A DNA stretch of 12,189 bases from an uncultured Curtobacterium sp. (GCA_913774725.1 CAJYIG010000038.1:1-12189), one strand, 5' to 3'. Shown: positions 1-6,674, numbered from the stretch's first letter. The notes: generated from the letters alone by a model not told the origin. A program made the numbers and translations.

Positions 1-830
1 TCGTTGCCGCCGCCGATGCCGGCACCACGGTGACGACCCACGGCGTCGATCTCGTCGATGAAGACGATCGCGGGGGCGTTCTGCTTGGCCTGCTCGAACA
101 GGTCACGGACTCGGCTCGCACCGACACCGACGAACATCTCGACGAAGTCCGAACCGGAGATCGAGTAGAACGGCACGCCGGCCTCGCCCGCGACGGCGCG
201 TGCGAGCAGGGTCTTGCCGGTGCCGGGAGGGCCGTACAGCAGCACGCCCTTCGGGATCTTCGCGCCGACCGCCTGGAACTTCGCGGGCTCCTGCAGGAAC
301 TCCTTGATCTCGTGGAGCTCCTCGATCGCCTCGTCCGAACCGGCGACGTCGGCGAAGGAGACCTGCGGGTTCTCCTTGTTGTTCATCTTCGCGCGGGACT
401 TGCCGAACTGCATGACCTTCGAGCCGCCGCCCTGGGCGCTCGAGAGCAGGAACCAGAACAGGGCGCCGATGATGAGGAACGGCAGGATGATGCCGAGGAG
501 CGACAGGAACCAGTTGCCCTGCTGCACGGTGTCGTTGTAGCCGTCGGGCAGGTTCGCGTCGTTGACGGCCTTGATGACCTCTTCGCCGCGCGGCGTGGAG
601 TAGTAGAACTGCTCCTTCGCGTTGCCGTCCTTCAGGGTCAGGTCGACGCGCTGCTCGGTCGAGTTGACGACCACGGACGAGACCTTGCCGTCGGCGAGCT
701 GCTCGAGACCCTTCTGGGTGTCGATCTGCTGCGTGCCGGACTGTGCGATGACGCTCCAGCCGATGAAGATGCCGACCAGCGCGATGAGCACGTAGAGGTA
801 CGGGCCGCGGAAGATGCGCTTGAAGTTCAT
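1..830 (-). CDS. ftsH: ATP-dependent zinc metalloprotease FtsH, N-terminal part (cut by window edge)
   Basis: Membrane-anchored AAA+ protease that unfolds and degrades misfolded or regulated membrane and cytosolic proteins. The visible 276 residues start at ATG (830-828) with [14 protein letters not shown] first membrane segment lies at about residues 11-29, an extracytoplasmic domain at about 30-106, and a second membrane segment at about 108-130. The AAA domain starts near residue 158. Walker A is GPPGTGKT at 200-207 and Walker B is IVFIDE at 255-260; the sequence ends just after [11 protein letters not shown]. The SRH region, the HExxH zinc site and the C-terminus lie beyond the left edge. 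The upstream neighbours on the same strand are hpt (165-bp gap) and tilS, the widely conserved tilS-hpt-ftsH order. No strong Shine-Dalgarno sequence precedes the ATG. Identification is secure. Confidence 0.97.
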   Translation of the reverse strand, partial: MNFKRIFRGPYLYVLIALVGIFIGWSVIAQSGTQQIDTQKGLEQLADGKVSSVVVNSTEQRVDLTLKDGNAKEQFYYSTPRGEEVIKAVNDANLPDGYNDTVQQGNWFLSLLGIILPFLIIGALFWFLLSSAQGGGSKVMQFGKSRAKMNNKENPQVSFADVAGSDEAIEELHEIKEFLQEPAKFQAVGAKIPKGVLLYGPPGTGKTLLARAVAGEAGVPFYSISGSDFVEMFVGVGASRVRDLFEQAKQNAPAIVFIDEIDAVGRHRGAGIGGGN

Positions 831-884
831 GTGATCCGGGCGCGAGGGCCCGACACCTTTCTCTGCCGGAGTTGCGTGGAGGTC

Positions 885-890
885 AGCATA
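885..890 (-). promoter_or_regulatory. Candidate -10 element for ftsH
   Basis: On the minus strand TATGCT lies about 55 bp upstream of the ftsH start, in the 165-bp gap after hpt. This is a good actinobacterial -10 hexamer. At the expected distance upstream I see only a poor -35 (TTCTCG). It would give ftsH a start of its own in addition to read-through from tilS-hpt. Inferred from sequence only. Confidence 0.3.
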
Positions 891-961
891 CGGCGGTGAC
901 TCTGTGGCGAGAATGGGTGTCCTCTGCGGGCGAACTCCACCCGTGCCCGGAGGGAGCCGTA

Positions 962-988
962 CGGGCCGCCCGGTGCTCGGACGGCCCG
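962..988 (-). other. Small GC-rich stem-loop between hpt and ftsH
   Basis: A 7-bp perfect stem (CGGGCCG at 962-968 against CGGCCCG at 982-988) with a 13-nt loop sits 7 bp past the hpt stop codon and has no T-rich tail. It could attenuate read-through into ftsH or stabilise the hpt mRNA end. In DNA this GC-rich a 7-bp stem may also be chance. Confidence 0.25.
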
Positions 989-995
989 GTGGGCG

Positions 996-1547
996 TCAGG
1001 AGTAGACGTGCGGCGCGAGCACGCCGATGCCGCGCAGGTTGCGGTAGCGCTCGTCGAAGTCCAGGCCGTAGCCGACCACGAAGGCGTCGGGGATCTCGAA
1101 GCCGGCGTACTTGACGTCGACCTCGACCTTGGCGGCCTCGGGCTTGCGGAGCAGCGCGACGATCTCGACGCTCGCGGCCCCGCGCGACTCGAGGTTCTGC
1201 TTGAGCCAGGACAGCGTCAGGCCGGAGTCGATGATGTCCTCGACGATGATGACGTCGCGGCCGTGCAGGTCGGTGTCGAGGTCCTTGAGGATCCGGACCA
1301 CGCCGGACGACTTCGTGCCGGAGCCGTACGACGAGACCGCCATCCAGTCCATGCGGGCCTGCATCTTGAGGTGCCGCGAGAAGTCCGCCATGACCATGAC
1401 GGCACCCTTCAGCACGCCGACGAGCAGCGGGTCCTTGCCCGCGTAGTCGCGGTCGACCACCGCGGCGAGTTCGGCGAGCTTCTCGTCGATCTGCTCGGGG
1501 GTGAAGAGCACTTCGGACAGGTCTGCCTGGACGTCGGAGAGTTCCAC
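996..1547 (-). CDS. hpt: Hypoxanthine (guanine) phosphoribosyltransferase
   Basis: Purine salvage enzyme: hypoxanthine or guanine plus PRPP gives IMP or GMP plus pyrophosphate, in the cytosol. The 183-residue product has the usual family length. Visible motifs are VGVLKGA (about 43-49), the flexible-loop segment SSYGSGTKSSG (72-82), the PRPP-binding loop VIIVEDIIDSGLT (99-111, with the acidic pair E103-D104) and the base-binding C-terminal segment VVGYGLDFDERYRNL (157-171). I chose the GTG at 1547 (protein beginning MELSDVQADLSEV) because family similarity starts there. The open frame runs further upstream, but that part overlaps the end of tilS in another frame. A GGAG lies only 2 nt before this GTG, which is tight, so the exact start is not certain. 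tilS ends 16 bp upstream, so the two are probably co-transcribed. Confidence 0.95.
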   Translation of the reverse strand: MELSDVQADLSEVLFTPEQIDEKLAELAAVVDRDYAGKDPLLVGVLKGAVMVMADFSRHLKMQARMDWMAVSSYGSGTKSSGVVRILKDLDTDLHGRDVIIVEDIIDSGLTLSWLKQNLESRGAASVEIVALLRKPEAAKVEVDVKYAGFEIPDAFVVGYGLDFDERYRNLRGIGVLAPHVYS

Positions 1548-1563
1548 CGCTCCAGGGTAACCG

Positions 1564-2586
1564 TCAGGACGGGGCGCGGAACGCCAGCCGGTCGCCGTAG
1601 CGGACGGCCCGCACACCCGGCAGGTCGATCGGCCCCTGGCCCCGCCAGTCGGTCACGAGTCGGCAGACCTCGAGCGTCTGCGTCCGGGACAGCGTCACGC
1701 CGAACTCCCCCTCGACGGCCAGCCGGACGAGTCGCTGGCGGAGGGCCGGCGGGTTCGCCTGCAGTCCCGGCACCGAGAGCGAGATGCCCGCCTCGGAGTG
1801 CTCGGCGAGGTCCTCCGCCATCTCCTCGGCGAAGTGGTCGAGGGCTGCGGCGTCCTCGCGGAGCTGCTCGGCGGTGCGGGCGAGCGCCTCGGGCACCCCG
1901 GTGCCGAGCTCGCGCTCCAGCGCCGGCATCAGCGTGTTCCGCACCCGCACGCGTGCGTACGCGGGGTCGTCGTTCTGCGGGTCGTCCCACGGCACGAGTC
2001 CGGCGGCGACCGTGGCCTGCCGCGTCGCGTGCCGACGGACCCCCAGGAGCGGCCGCCCGTAGGCCGGTCCGGTCGCGCGCCGCGCGAGCGCCGGCATGCC
2101 GGACAGCGCGTCCGGCCCGCTGCCGCGCAGCAGGCCGAGCAGCACCGTCTCGGCCTGGTCGTCGAGGGTGTGCCCGAACAGCACCAGGGGCGACCCCGTG
2201 TCGGCGGCGACCTGCGCGATCGCGGTGTGCCGTGCCTCCCGGGCGGCGCCCTCCGGCCCCCCGTCGGAGCCGACGTCGACCCGACGGACCGTCACCGGGT
2301 CGAGACCGAGCGACGCGGCCGTCCTGGAGGCGCGGCTCGCCACCGCCTCGCTGCCCGCCTGGAGCGCGTGGTCGACCACGACCGCGCCGGCGCGCAGGTC
2401 CTGCTTCGGCGCCTCGAACGCGGTGGCCGCGGCGAGCGCGAGCGAGTCCGCTCCGCCGCTCAGCGCGACCGTGACCAGGTCGCCTGGGTGCAGCAGCCCC
2501 TCGTCGCGTGCCTGCGACAGCAGCGTGCGGACCGCCAGCCGGGTCGCGGCGACGGCCGGGTCCAACCGGGGACGCGGAGTGTTCAC
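1564..2586 (-). CDS. tilS: tRNA(Ile)-lysidine synthetase
   Basis: Essential tRNA-modifying enzyme. It adenylates C34 of the CAU-anticodon tRNA-Ile with ATP and then attaches lysine, which changes codon reading from AUG to AUA. The product has 340 residues, typical of short actinobacterial TilS. The N-type ATP pyrophosphatase P-loop is SGGADS at 43-48. Other family motifs are the FGHTLDDQAET segment (137-147), GMPALARR (163-170), RPLLGVRR (178-185) and DDPQNDDPAYARVRVRN (201-217). The start is GTG (2586-2584), reading MNTPRPRL. No convincing Shine-Dalgarno sequence precedes it, but a TAACGT hexamer ends 6 nt upstream, the spacing of a leaderless transcript. First gene of tilS-hpt-ftsH; hpt follows 16 bp after its stop. 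Confidence 0.95.
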   Translation of the reverse strand: MNTPRPRLDPAVAATRLAVRTLLSQARDEGLLHPGDLVTVALSGGADSLALAAATAFEAPKQDLRAGAVVVDHALQAGSEAVASRASRTAASLGLDPVTVRRVDVGSDGGPEGAAREARHTAIAQVAADTGSPLVLFGHTLDDQAETVLLGLLRGSGPDALSGMPALARRATGPAYGRPLLGVRRHATRQATVAAGLVPWDDPQNDDPAYARVRVRNTLMPALERELGTGVPEALARTAEQLREDAAALDHFAEEMAEDLAEHSEAGISLSVPGLQANPPALRQRLVRLAVEGEFGVTLSRTQTLEVCRLVTDWRGQGPIDLPGVRAVRYGDRLAFRAPS

Positions 2587-2590
2587 CCGG

Positions 2591-2598
2591 TAACGTTA
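2591..2598. promoter_or_regulatory. Palindromic TAACGTTA: candidate overlapping -10 elements of tilS and ppa
   Basis: The 51-bp gap between the divergent tilS and ppa starts contains the perfect palindrome TAACGTTA. Read on either strand it contains TAACGT, which fits the TAnnnT -10 pattern. On the minus strand exactly 6 nt (TACCGG) separate TAACGT from the tilS GTG, so transcription would begin at or next to the start codon. On the plus strand it would leave a leader of about 35 nt for ppa that includes its ribosome binding site. No good -35 is visible on either side. Inference from spacing only. Confidence 0.35.
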
Positions 2599-2637
2599 GC
2601 CGCGCTTTCTTCCCACACATGAGACCAGGAGCGCAAC

Positions 2638-3129
2638 ATGGCCGCGTACGACGTCGTCGTCGAGATCCCCAAGGGCAGCCGCAACAAGTACGAGGTCGAC
2701 CACGAGACCGGTCGCGTGTACCTCGACCGCGTGCTGTTCACCTCGTTCGTCTACCCGACCGACTACGGCTACTTCGAGAACACGCTCGCCGACGACGGTG
2801 ACCCCGTGGACGCGCTGCTGCTGCTCGAGTACCCGGTCTTCCCGGGCGTCGGCGTCAAGGTCCGTCCGGTCGGCGTCTTCAAGATGAGCGACGAGGCCGG
2901 CAACGACGCGAAGGTCCTCGTGGTCCCCGCCAAGGACCCGCGCTGGCAGCACATCCAGGACATCTCGGACGTCGACGAGCAGACCAAGGCCGAGATCGCG
3001 CACTTCTTCGAGCGCTACAAGGACCTCGAGCCGAACAAGTGGGTCAAGGCCGAGGGTTGGGGCGACGCCGCCGAGGCCGAGGCGATCGTGCAGGCCGGCC
3101 AGGCTGCGTACGTGCCCGCCGGTCACTGA
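2638..3129 (+). CDS. ppa: Inorganic pyrophosphatase, family I
   Basis: Soluble metal-dependent enzyme that hydrolyses pyrophosphate to two phosphates and so drives biosynthetic reactions forward. The 163 residues match the bacterial family I length. The signature DGDPVD is at 53-58, with metal ligands D53 and D58 by analogy with the family; the [10 protein letters not shown] segment at 84-93 supplies D85 and D90. KGSRNKYE (12-19) is the phosphate-binding region and YPTDYGY lies at 39-45. The ATG at 2638 is preceded by AGGAG at 2628-2632. It is transcribed away from tilS-hpt, two genes whose products release pyrophosphate. A long hairpin follows the stop codon. Confidence 0.97.
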   Translation: MAAYDVVVEIPKGSRNKYEVDHETGRVYLDRVLFTSFVYPTDYGYFENTLADDGDPVDALLLLEYPVFPGVGVKVRPVGVFKMSDEAGNDAKVLVVPAKDPRWQHIQDISDVDEQTKAEIAHFFERYKDLEPNKWVKAEGWGDAAEAEAIVQAGQAAYVPAGH

Positions 3130-3140
3130 CGCTCGCACAC

Positions 3141-3184
3141 ACGACGGCGCCCGCGCTCCCCTGGGGGAGTGCGGGCGCCGTCGT
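3141..3184 (+). terminator. Strong GC-rich stem-loop after ppa
   Basis: A 20-bp stem (3141-3160 with 3165-3184), interrupted only by one G-U wobble, closes on the 4-nt loop CTGG and begins 11 bp after the ppa stop codon. No run of Ts follows, which is common for actinobacterial terminators. Because the stem is nearly symmetrical it could also stop transcription arriving on the minus strand from the NlpC/P60 gene. Confidence 0.8.
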
Positions 3185-3202
3185 TCGTGCGGGTCTGACG
3201 TC

Positions 3203-3307
3203 GTGCGTCGCTGGCCGCTCGTCGCTGGCCGCTCGTCGCTCGTCGTTGGCCGCTCGTCGCTGGCCGCTCGTCGCTCGTCGCTCGTCGCTGGCCGCTCGTT
3301 GCTCGTC
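3203..3307. repeat. Heptanucleotide tandem array, 15 units
   Basis: Fifteen consecutive 7-bp units fill the gap between the ppa hairpin and the stop codon of the NlpC/P60 gene (stop TAG at 3311-3309). Nearly all are one of two forms, GCTCGTC or GCTGGCC; the exceptions are GTGCGTC (first unit), GTTGGCC (3245-3251) and GCTCGTT (3294-3300). The two forms partly alternate, giving a higher-order 14-bp pattern. The array is non-coding as far as I can tell and would lie in the 3' untranslated region of the NlpC/P60 transcript. Unit number is probably variable between strains. Confidence 0.9.
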
Positions 3308-3308
3308 G

Positions 3309-4796
3309 CTACAGCGAGCCGCTCGGGCGGGCGACGTAGGGCAGGAGCTGGTTCGGCAGCCAGATGCCGCGCTCGACGACGCCGACGCCGGGGCGTGCTG
3401 CCTCGACCATCGTGCCGTAGCTCGTCACGATGCTGTCGTGGTAGGCGCCGGAGACGCTGCCGTTCGACGAGTAGAACAGGATGTCGCCGGGCTGCCGCTG
3501 CGACAGCGGGACGAGGCGCCCGATCGACTTGAAGTAGTTGTACTGCCAGACGACGTTGTGGCCACCGGTCGCGATGCCCTGCGAGTTGTACGCCATCATC
3601 ACCAGGCCGGAGCAGTCCCAGGTGTTCGGGCCCGCGCCGCCGAGCACGTACGCCTTGCCGAGCTGGTTGCGCGCGTAGGCGATCGCACCGGCGGCCTTCG
3701 ACGGGCTCGAGACCGGCTTGGGAGCCGGTGCGGGTGCAGGGGCCGGAGCGGGGGCGGGCGCAGGGGCCGGTGCCGGGCGCGACGGGGTCGTGCTCGGCTG
3801 CGTCGTGCTCGGGCGCGACGGGCTCGTGCTCGGCTGGCTCGTGCTGGGCTGACTGGTACTCGGCTGGCTCGTACTCGGCTGGCTGGTGCTCGGCTGGCTC
3901 GTGCTCGGCTGCGAACCGCTCGGCTGCGAACCGCTCGACTGCGTGCCGCTCGGGCGCGAGGGCACCGCGGACGACGAGGGGTCCGCACTGCTGCCGGAGC
4001 CGCCCGAAGTCGCCGCGTCACGCGCTGCGAGCTGCTGCTGCGCCCGCTCCGCCTGCTGTGCGTTCCAGTACGCCGTCTCGGTCGCCGTGCTCGTGCCCTT
4101 GAGGAACGCGAGCTGCTCGAGCACCTCGGACTGCTGGTCCTGCTGCTCCTGCACCCGCGCCTGCGCCGAGGCCGAGGCGGCGTTGGCCTCGTCGAGCGCC
4201 CGCTCGGACTTCGCGGTCGCCGCGGCGAGGGCCTTCGTCGCCGCCGACTGCTGCGCGGCGATCGACTCGACGGTGTTCTGGTCGGTCTGTGCCTGGGCGA
4301 GCACCCGCGCCGAGCGCTCGGACAGGTGCGACACCGTGCCCACGCGGTAGAGCAGGTCCTTCGCGTCCGAGGCGTCGACGAGCATCGAGGTCGACAGGTC
4401 CCCACCGCCCGTGCGGGAGAGCTCCACGACGAGCCCCGCGACCTGCCCCGCCGACTCGTCCGCCCGCTGCTCGGCACGCTTCGCCTGCGCCGTCAGGTCG
4501 TCGAGGGACGCCTGCGCCTCCTGCTGCTGCGACACCGCCATCGCGTAGTCCTGCGCCGCCTGGAGCTCGGAGACCTCCGCGCTGTCCGCGGCGTCCTGCA
4601 GCGTCTGCAGCCGGTTGCCCAGCTCGTCCACCGTGGCCTGGGCCTGGGCGGTGTCGGCCTTCGCCTGCCGCACGTCGTCCCAGCTCGGGGCCGACGGGGC
4701 TGCCTGGGCGGGACCGGCGACGACGACCGACAGACCGATGCCGAGGACGGCGACGACCGCGGTGCAGCCGGACAGGGTGCGGGAGGAGGGCTTCAT
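3309..4796 (-). CDS. Secreted NlpC/P60 (C40) peptidoglycan endopeptidase with coiled-coil N-terminus
   Basis: Predicted exported cell-wall hydrolase of 495 residues. A signal peptide (MKPSSRTL, hydrophobic core 11-27) has a likely cleavage site after AQA near residue 32. Residues about 40-260 are Ala/Gln/Glu-rich and predicted coiled coil, paralogous to the neighbouring M23 protein. Residues about 262-360 form a low-complexity linker of repeated QPSTS units followed by alternating Ala-Pro. The NlpC/P60 domain spans about 365-495, with the catalytic cysteine in DCSGL (C395), PGDILFY before the second strand, and the likely catalytic His453 in YHDSIV. The family cuts D-gamma-glutamyl-diamino-acid bonds in stem peptides. 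The ATG at 4796 has only weak Shine-Dalgarno-like sequence (GAGCGAG). It follows the M23 gene by 33 bp, so they are probably one operon. RipA- or RipC-like function in daughter-cell separation is inferred. Confidence 0.9.
   Translation of the reverse strand: MKPSSRTLSGCTAVVAVLGIGLSVVVAGPAQAAPSAPSWDDVRQAKADTAQAQATVDELGNRLQTLQDAADSAEVSELQAAQDYAMAVSQQQEAQASLDDLTAQAKRAEQRADESAGQVAGLVVELSRTGGGDLSTSMLVDASDAKDLLYRVGTVSHLSERSARVLAQAQTDQNTVESIAAQQSAATKALAAATAKSERALDEANAASASAQARVQEQQDQQSEVLEQLAFLKGTSTATETAYWNAQQAERAQQQLAARDAATSGGSGSSADPSSSAVPSRPSGTQSSGSQPSGSQPSTSQPSTSQPSTSQPSTSQPSTSQPSTSPSRPSTTQPSTTPSRPAPAPAPAPAPAPAPAPAPKPVSSPSKAAGAIAYARNQLGKAYVLGGAGPNTWDCSGLVMMAYNSQGIATGGHNVVWQYNYFKSIGRLVPLSQRQPGDILFYSSNGSVSGAYHDSIVTSYGTMVEAARPGVGVVERGIWLPNQLLPYVARPSGSL
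3823..3912 (-). repeat. Six 15-bp tandem repeats encoding the Ser-Thr-Pro linker
   Basis: Six 15-bp units with about 1-3 differences from each other (plus-strand form CTCGTGCTCGGCTGG) encode consecutive QPSTS-type pentapeptides in the NlpC/P60 linker. Further degenerate units (QPSGS, TTQPS) lie on either side, and an Ala-Pro dipeptide run is encoded at about 3720-3776. Because 15 bp is a multiple of three, gain or loss of units would change linker length without breaking the frame. Confidence 0.85.
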
Positions 4797-4829
4797 GTCT
4801 CGCTCAGGGCCTCTCGACGGCGCTGTTGC

Positions 4830-6107
4830 TCATACCGAGATCCCCCGCGCTGCCATGAAGGGGACCGGGTCGACGGCGGAACCGTTCACCCGGGTCTCGA
4901 AGTGGAGGTGGCACCCCGTCGACCAACCGGTGGAGCCGATCTTCGCGATCTGCTGCCCGGCCTCGACGTGCTGCCCGACGGAGACGAGGATGCCGCCGTC
5001 GACGATGTGCCCGTAGGCGGTGGAGATGCCGCCGCCGTTGTCCAGCACGACCTCGTTGCCGTAGCCGCCGCCGTTCGCCGCGAACGTCACCGTGCCTGCG
5101 TGGGCGGCGTAGATCGGCGCGTAGCAGGCGGGCGCCAGGTCCACGCCGGCGTGCAGCGCCCGGTAGTGCGTGTACGGGTCGACGCGGTAGCCGTAGGGGC
5201 TCGTCTGGTACCCGCCGGCGGGACGGACCCAGCCGGAGGAGTTCGGCGCGCCGCCGCCCGTGCCGCCCTGGCTCGTCGCCGCGGCGTTCCGAGCGGCTTC
5301 GGCCGCCGCAGCAGCGAGGGCGGCCTGCCGTGCCTTCTCGGCCGCGACGCCCTCGTTGTACTTCGCCTCGACGTCCTGCTCGTTCGTGGTCAGCAGGGCG
5401 AGCTGCGCCTCGAGCCGCTCCTTGTTGTCCGCCTGGGCGTCGACCGCGGACTGCGCGCGGTCGGCGGCGTCCTGGGCGGCCTGCATCTTCGCCTGGGCGG
5501 CATCGGCGAGGGCCCCGAGGGCCTTCTCCGCCTGCTCGGCACGGTCGGCGAGGCCCTGGGCGACACCGCGGTCCTGCGAGGCCTGCGAGTAGATGCCGTC
5601 GGCCTGCTCGGTCAGCTTCGACATCGCGCCGAGCTCGTACAGCAGGTCACCCGAGTCGGACGGGTGCGTGAGGATGTCCGTGGTCACGTCGTTCGCGCTC
5701 GCGCGACCGAGCTGCGCGGCGAGCTGGCCTGCCTGCGCCTCGGAGCGCTTCGCGGTGCGGTCCGCCTCGTCCGCCTGCTGCTGCAGCGTCTGCTGCTCGA
5801 GGGTCGCGGCGTCGTAGTTCGTCTGCGCCGTCTGGTAGGCCGTGCCCGCCGCCTCGGACTCCCGCTGCGCGGCCGACGCCTGCTCGGTCAGGTCCTGCAG
5901 GAGCGCCTGGATCTCCGTGACCTTGGCTTGTTGGGCGTCCTTCGATGCCTTGGCCTGCTCGACGTCCGACCAGCTCGGGTAGCTCGTGGCCGAGGCCGCG
6001 GACACCGGGCCGACCGCAGCGAGCGCCCCGGCGGAGAGCACGACGGCCACCGCGGCGGCGAGGACGCGGCGGCGGTGACTGGGGACACGGAGGGAAGCAG
6101 GCGACAT
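4830..6107 (-). CDS. Secreted M23 (LytM-type) peptidoglycan metallopeptidase with coiled-coil N-terminus
   Basis: Predicted exported zinc endopeptidase of 425 residues. The signal peptide (MSPASLRVPSHRRR followed by a hydrophobic stretch at about 15-33) has a likely cleavage site after VSA, residue 37. Residues about 45-275 are predicted coiled coil. A Gly/Ala-rich linker leads to an M23 domain at about 295-425. Zinc-site motifs are intact: HAGVD (H319, D323) and HLHFE (H400, H402). The ATG at 6107 gives a normal signal peptide; the frame extends 24 codons upstream, but that version begins with a run of leucines ahead of the basic region and is less likely. The NlpC/P60 gene follows after 33 bp. 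Upstream coiled-coil regulation of the kind seen in FtsEX-linked EnvC or RipC proteins is possible; that is inference. Confidence 0.92.
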   Translation of the reverse strand: MSPASLRVPSHRRRVLAAAVAVVLSAGALAAVGPVSAASATSYPSWSDVEQAKASKDAQQAKVTEIQALLQDLTEQASAAQRESEAAGTAYQTAQTNYDAATLEQQTLQQQADEADRTAKRSEAQAGQLAAQLGRASANDVTTDILTHPSDSGDLLYELGAMSKLTEQADGIYSQASQDRGVAQGLADRAEQAEKALGALADAAQAKMQAAQDAADRAQSAVDAQADNKERLEAQLALLTTNEQDVEAKYNEGVAAEKARQAALAAAAAEAARNAAATSQGGTGGGAPNSSGWVRPAGGYQTSPYGYRVDPYTHYRALHAGVDLAPACYAPIYAAHAGTVTFAANGGGYGNEVVLDNGGGISTAYGHIVDGGILVSVGQHVEAGQQIAKIGSTGWSTGCHLHFETRVNGSAVDPVPFMAARGISV

Positions 6108-6303
6108 GATCTCGATCTCGTAACGGTGCGGCGAGGCTCGGACACGCCACACTGTCAACAGACGCAACAGTAACAACACGGGTCACGGCAGGGACACCCC
6201 CGAGCGAGGGTCCGGACCGTCCACGATGGTCGCACCGGACGCGGAGCCGGACAGCATCGGCGTGGTGCGACACGCCGGGGATGCACGCTCGGGGGCACTC
6301 GAT

Positions 6304-6332
6304 TTGTGCATCACGCAGACCGTCCGTATGCT
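6304..6332 (+). promoter_or_regulatory. Promoter of the tRNA cluster
   Basis: TTGTGC (6304-6309) as -35, a 17-bp spacer, and TATGCT (6327-6332) as -10. Transcription would begin near 6339, about 24 nt before tRNA-Glu. The remaining part of this gap (6108-6303) holds no gene I can recognise. It does contain two direct copies of CAACAG (6156-6161 and 6165-6170) in the upstream region of the M23 gene. Confidence 0.65.
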
Positions 6333-6362
6333 TGACTTCCGGTAGCGCACGGCGCAGCTTGC

Positions 6363-6435
6363 GGCCCTATCGTTTAGTGGCCTAGGACACCGCCCTTTCA
6401 CGGCGGCAGCACGGGTTCGAATCCCGTTGGGGTCA
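6363..6435 (+). tRNA. tRNA-Glu (anticodon UUC)
   Basis: A 73-nt cloverleaf. The acceptor stem is GGCCCTA with TGGGGTC (two wobble pairs). The anticodon stem CCGCC/GGCGG encloses loop CTTTCAC with anticodon TTC. The T arm ACGGG-TTCGAAT-CCCGT is canonical. The discriminator is A; the 3' CCA is not encoded. First of three co-directional tRNAs. Confidence 0.96.
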
Positions 6436-6485
6436 CTCCACGTGAGTGAGCAAGCAACCGAGCAACACCACACAACACAACACAT

Positions 6486-6562
6486 GGCCCTGTAGCGCAG
6501 TTGGTTAGCGTGCCGCCCTGTCACGGCGGAGGTCGCGGGTTCAAGTCCCGTCAGGGTCGCCA
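6486..6562 (+). tRNA. tRNA-Asp (anticodon GUC)
   Basis: Acceptor stem GGCCCTG with CAGGGTC; anticodon stem CCGCC/GGCGG with loop CTGTCAC, anticodon GTC; T loop TTCAAGT. The discriminator is G at 6559, and CCA is encoded at 6560-6562, unlike its two neighbours. A 50-nt AC-rich spacer separates it from tRNA-Glu, and only one nucleotide separates it from tRNA-Phe. Confidence 0.96.
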
Positions 6563-6563
6563 C

Positions 6564-6636
6564 GGCTGGATAGCTCAGTTGGTAGAGCGTTCGACTGAAA
6601 ATCGAAAGGTCCACGGATCGATGCCGTGTCCAGCCA
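6564..6636 (+). tRNA. tRNA-Phe (anticodon GAA)
   Basis: A 73-nt cloverleaf. Acceptor stem GGCTGGA with TCCAGCC; anticodon stem TTCGA/TCGAA with loop CTGAAAA, anticodon GAA. The T loop reads ATCGATG, so it has A at position 54 and G at position 60 instead of the usual T and pyrimidine. The discriminator is A; CCA is not encoded. Confidence 0.95.
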
Positions 6637-6641
6637 CGGTG

Positions 6642-6674
6642 AAGAGCCCCTCACGAGAGTGAGGGGCTCTTTTG
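6642..6674 (+). terminator. Rho-independent terminator of the tRNA cluster
   Basis: A 13-bp perfect stem (6642-6654 with 6659-6671) closes on a GAGA tetraloop and runs into TTTT, six bases after tRNA-Phe. Textbook intrinsic terminator. Confidence 0.93.

Noticed and set aside
1008..2622. Long plus-strand open frames opposite hpt and tilS
   Set aside because: The minus-strand proteins carry intact catalytic motifs of known families; the plus-strand frames are Arg/Pro-rich with no recognisable motif.
3203..3307. CRISPR array
   Set aside because: Units are 7 bp and contiguous, with no spacers and no cas genes nearby.
3039..6173. A plus-strand open frame of over 1000 codons
   Set aside because: It lies opposite two well-supported secreted hydrolases, is rich in Arg/Leu/Gly as expected for the complementary strand of high-GC genes, and shows no domain.
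6108..6362. c-di-AMP (ydaO-type) riboswitch upstream of the wall hydrolases
   Set aside because: Such riboswitches often precede actinobacterial wall hydrolase genes, but I could not see the conserved elements, and the gap to the tRNA promoter is short. A covariance-model search would settle it.
6363..6636. Integrated element or prophage attached to the tRNA cluster
   Set aside because: No integrase or phage gene is in the window and the following gene is an ordinary aldo/keto reductase. Only the inverted repeat at 6707-6773 keeps the idea open.
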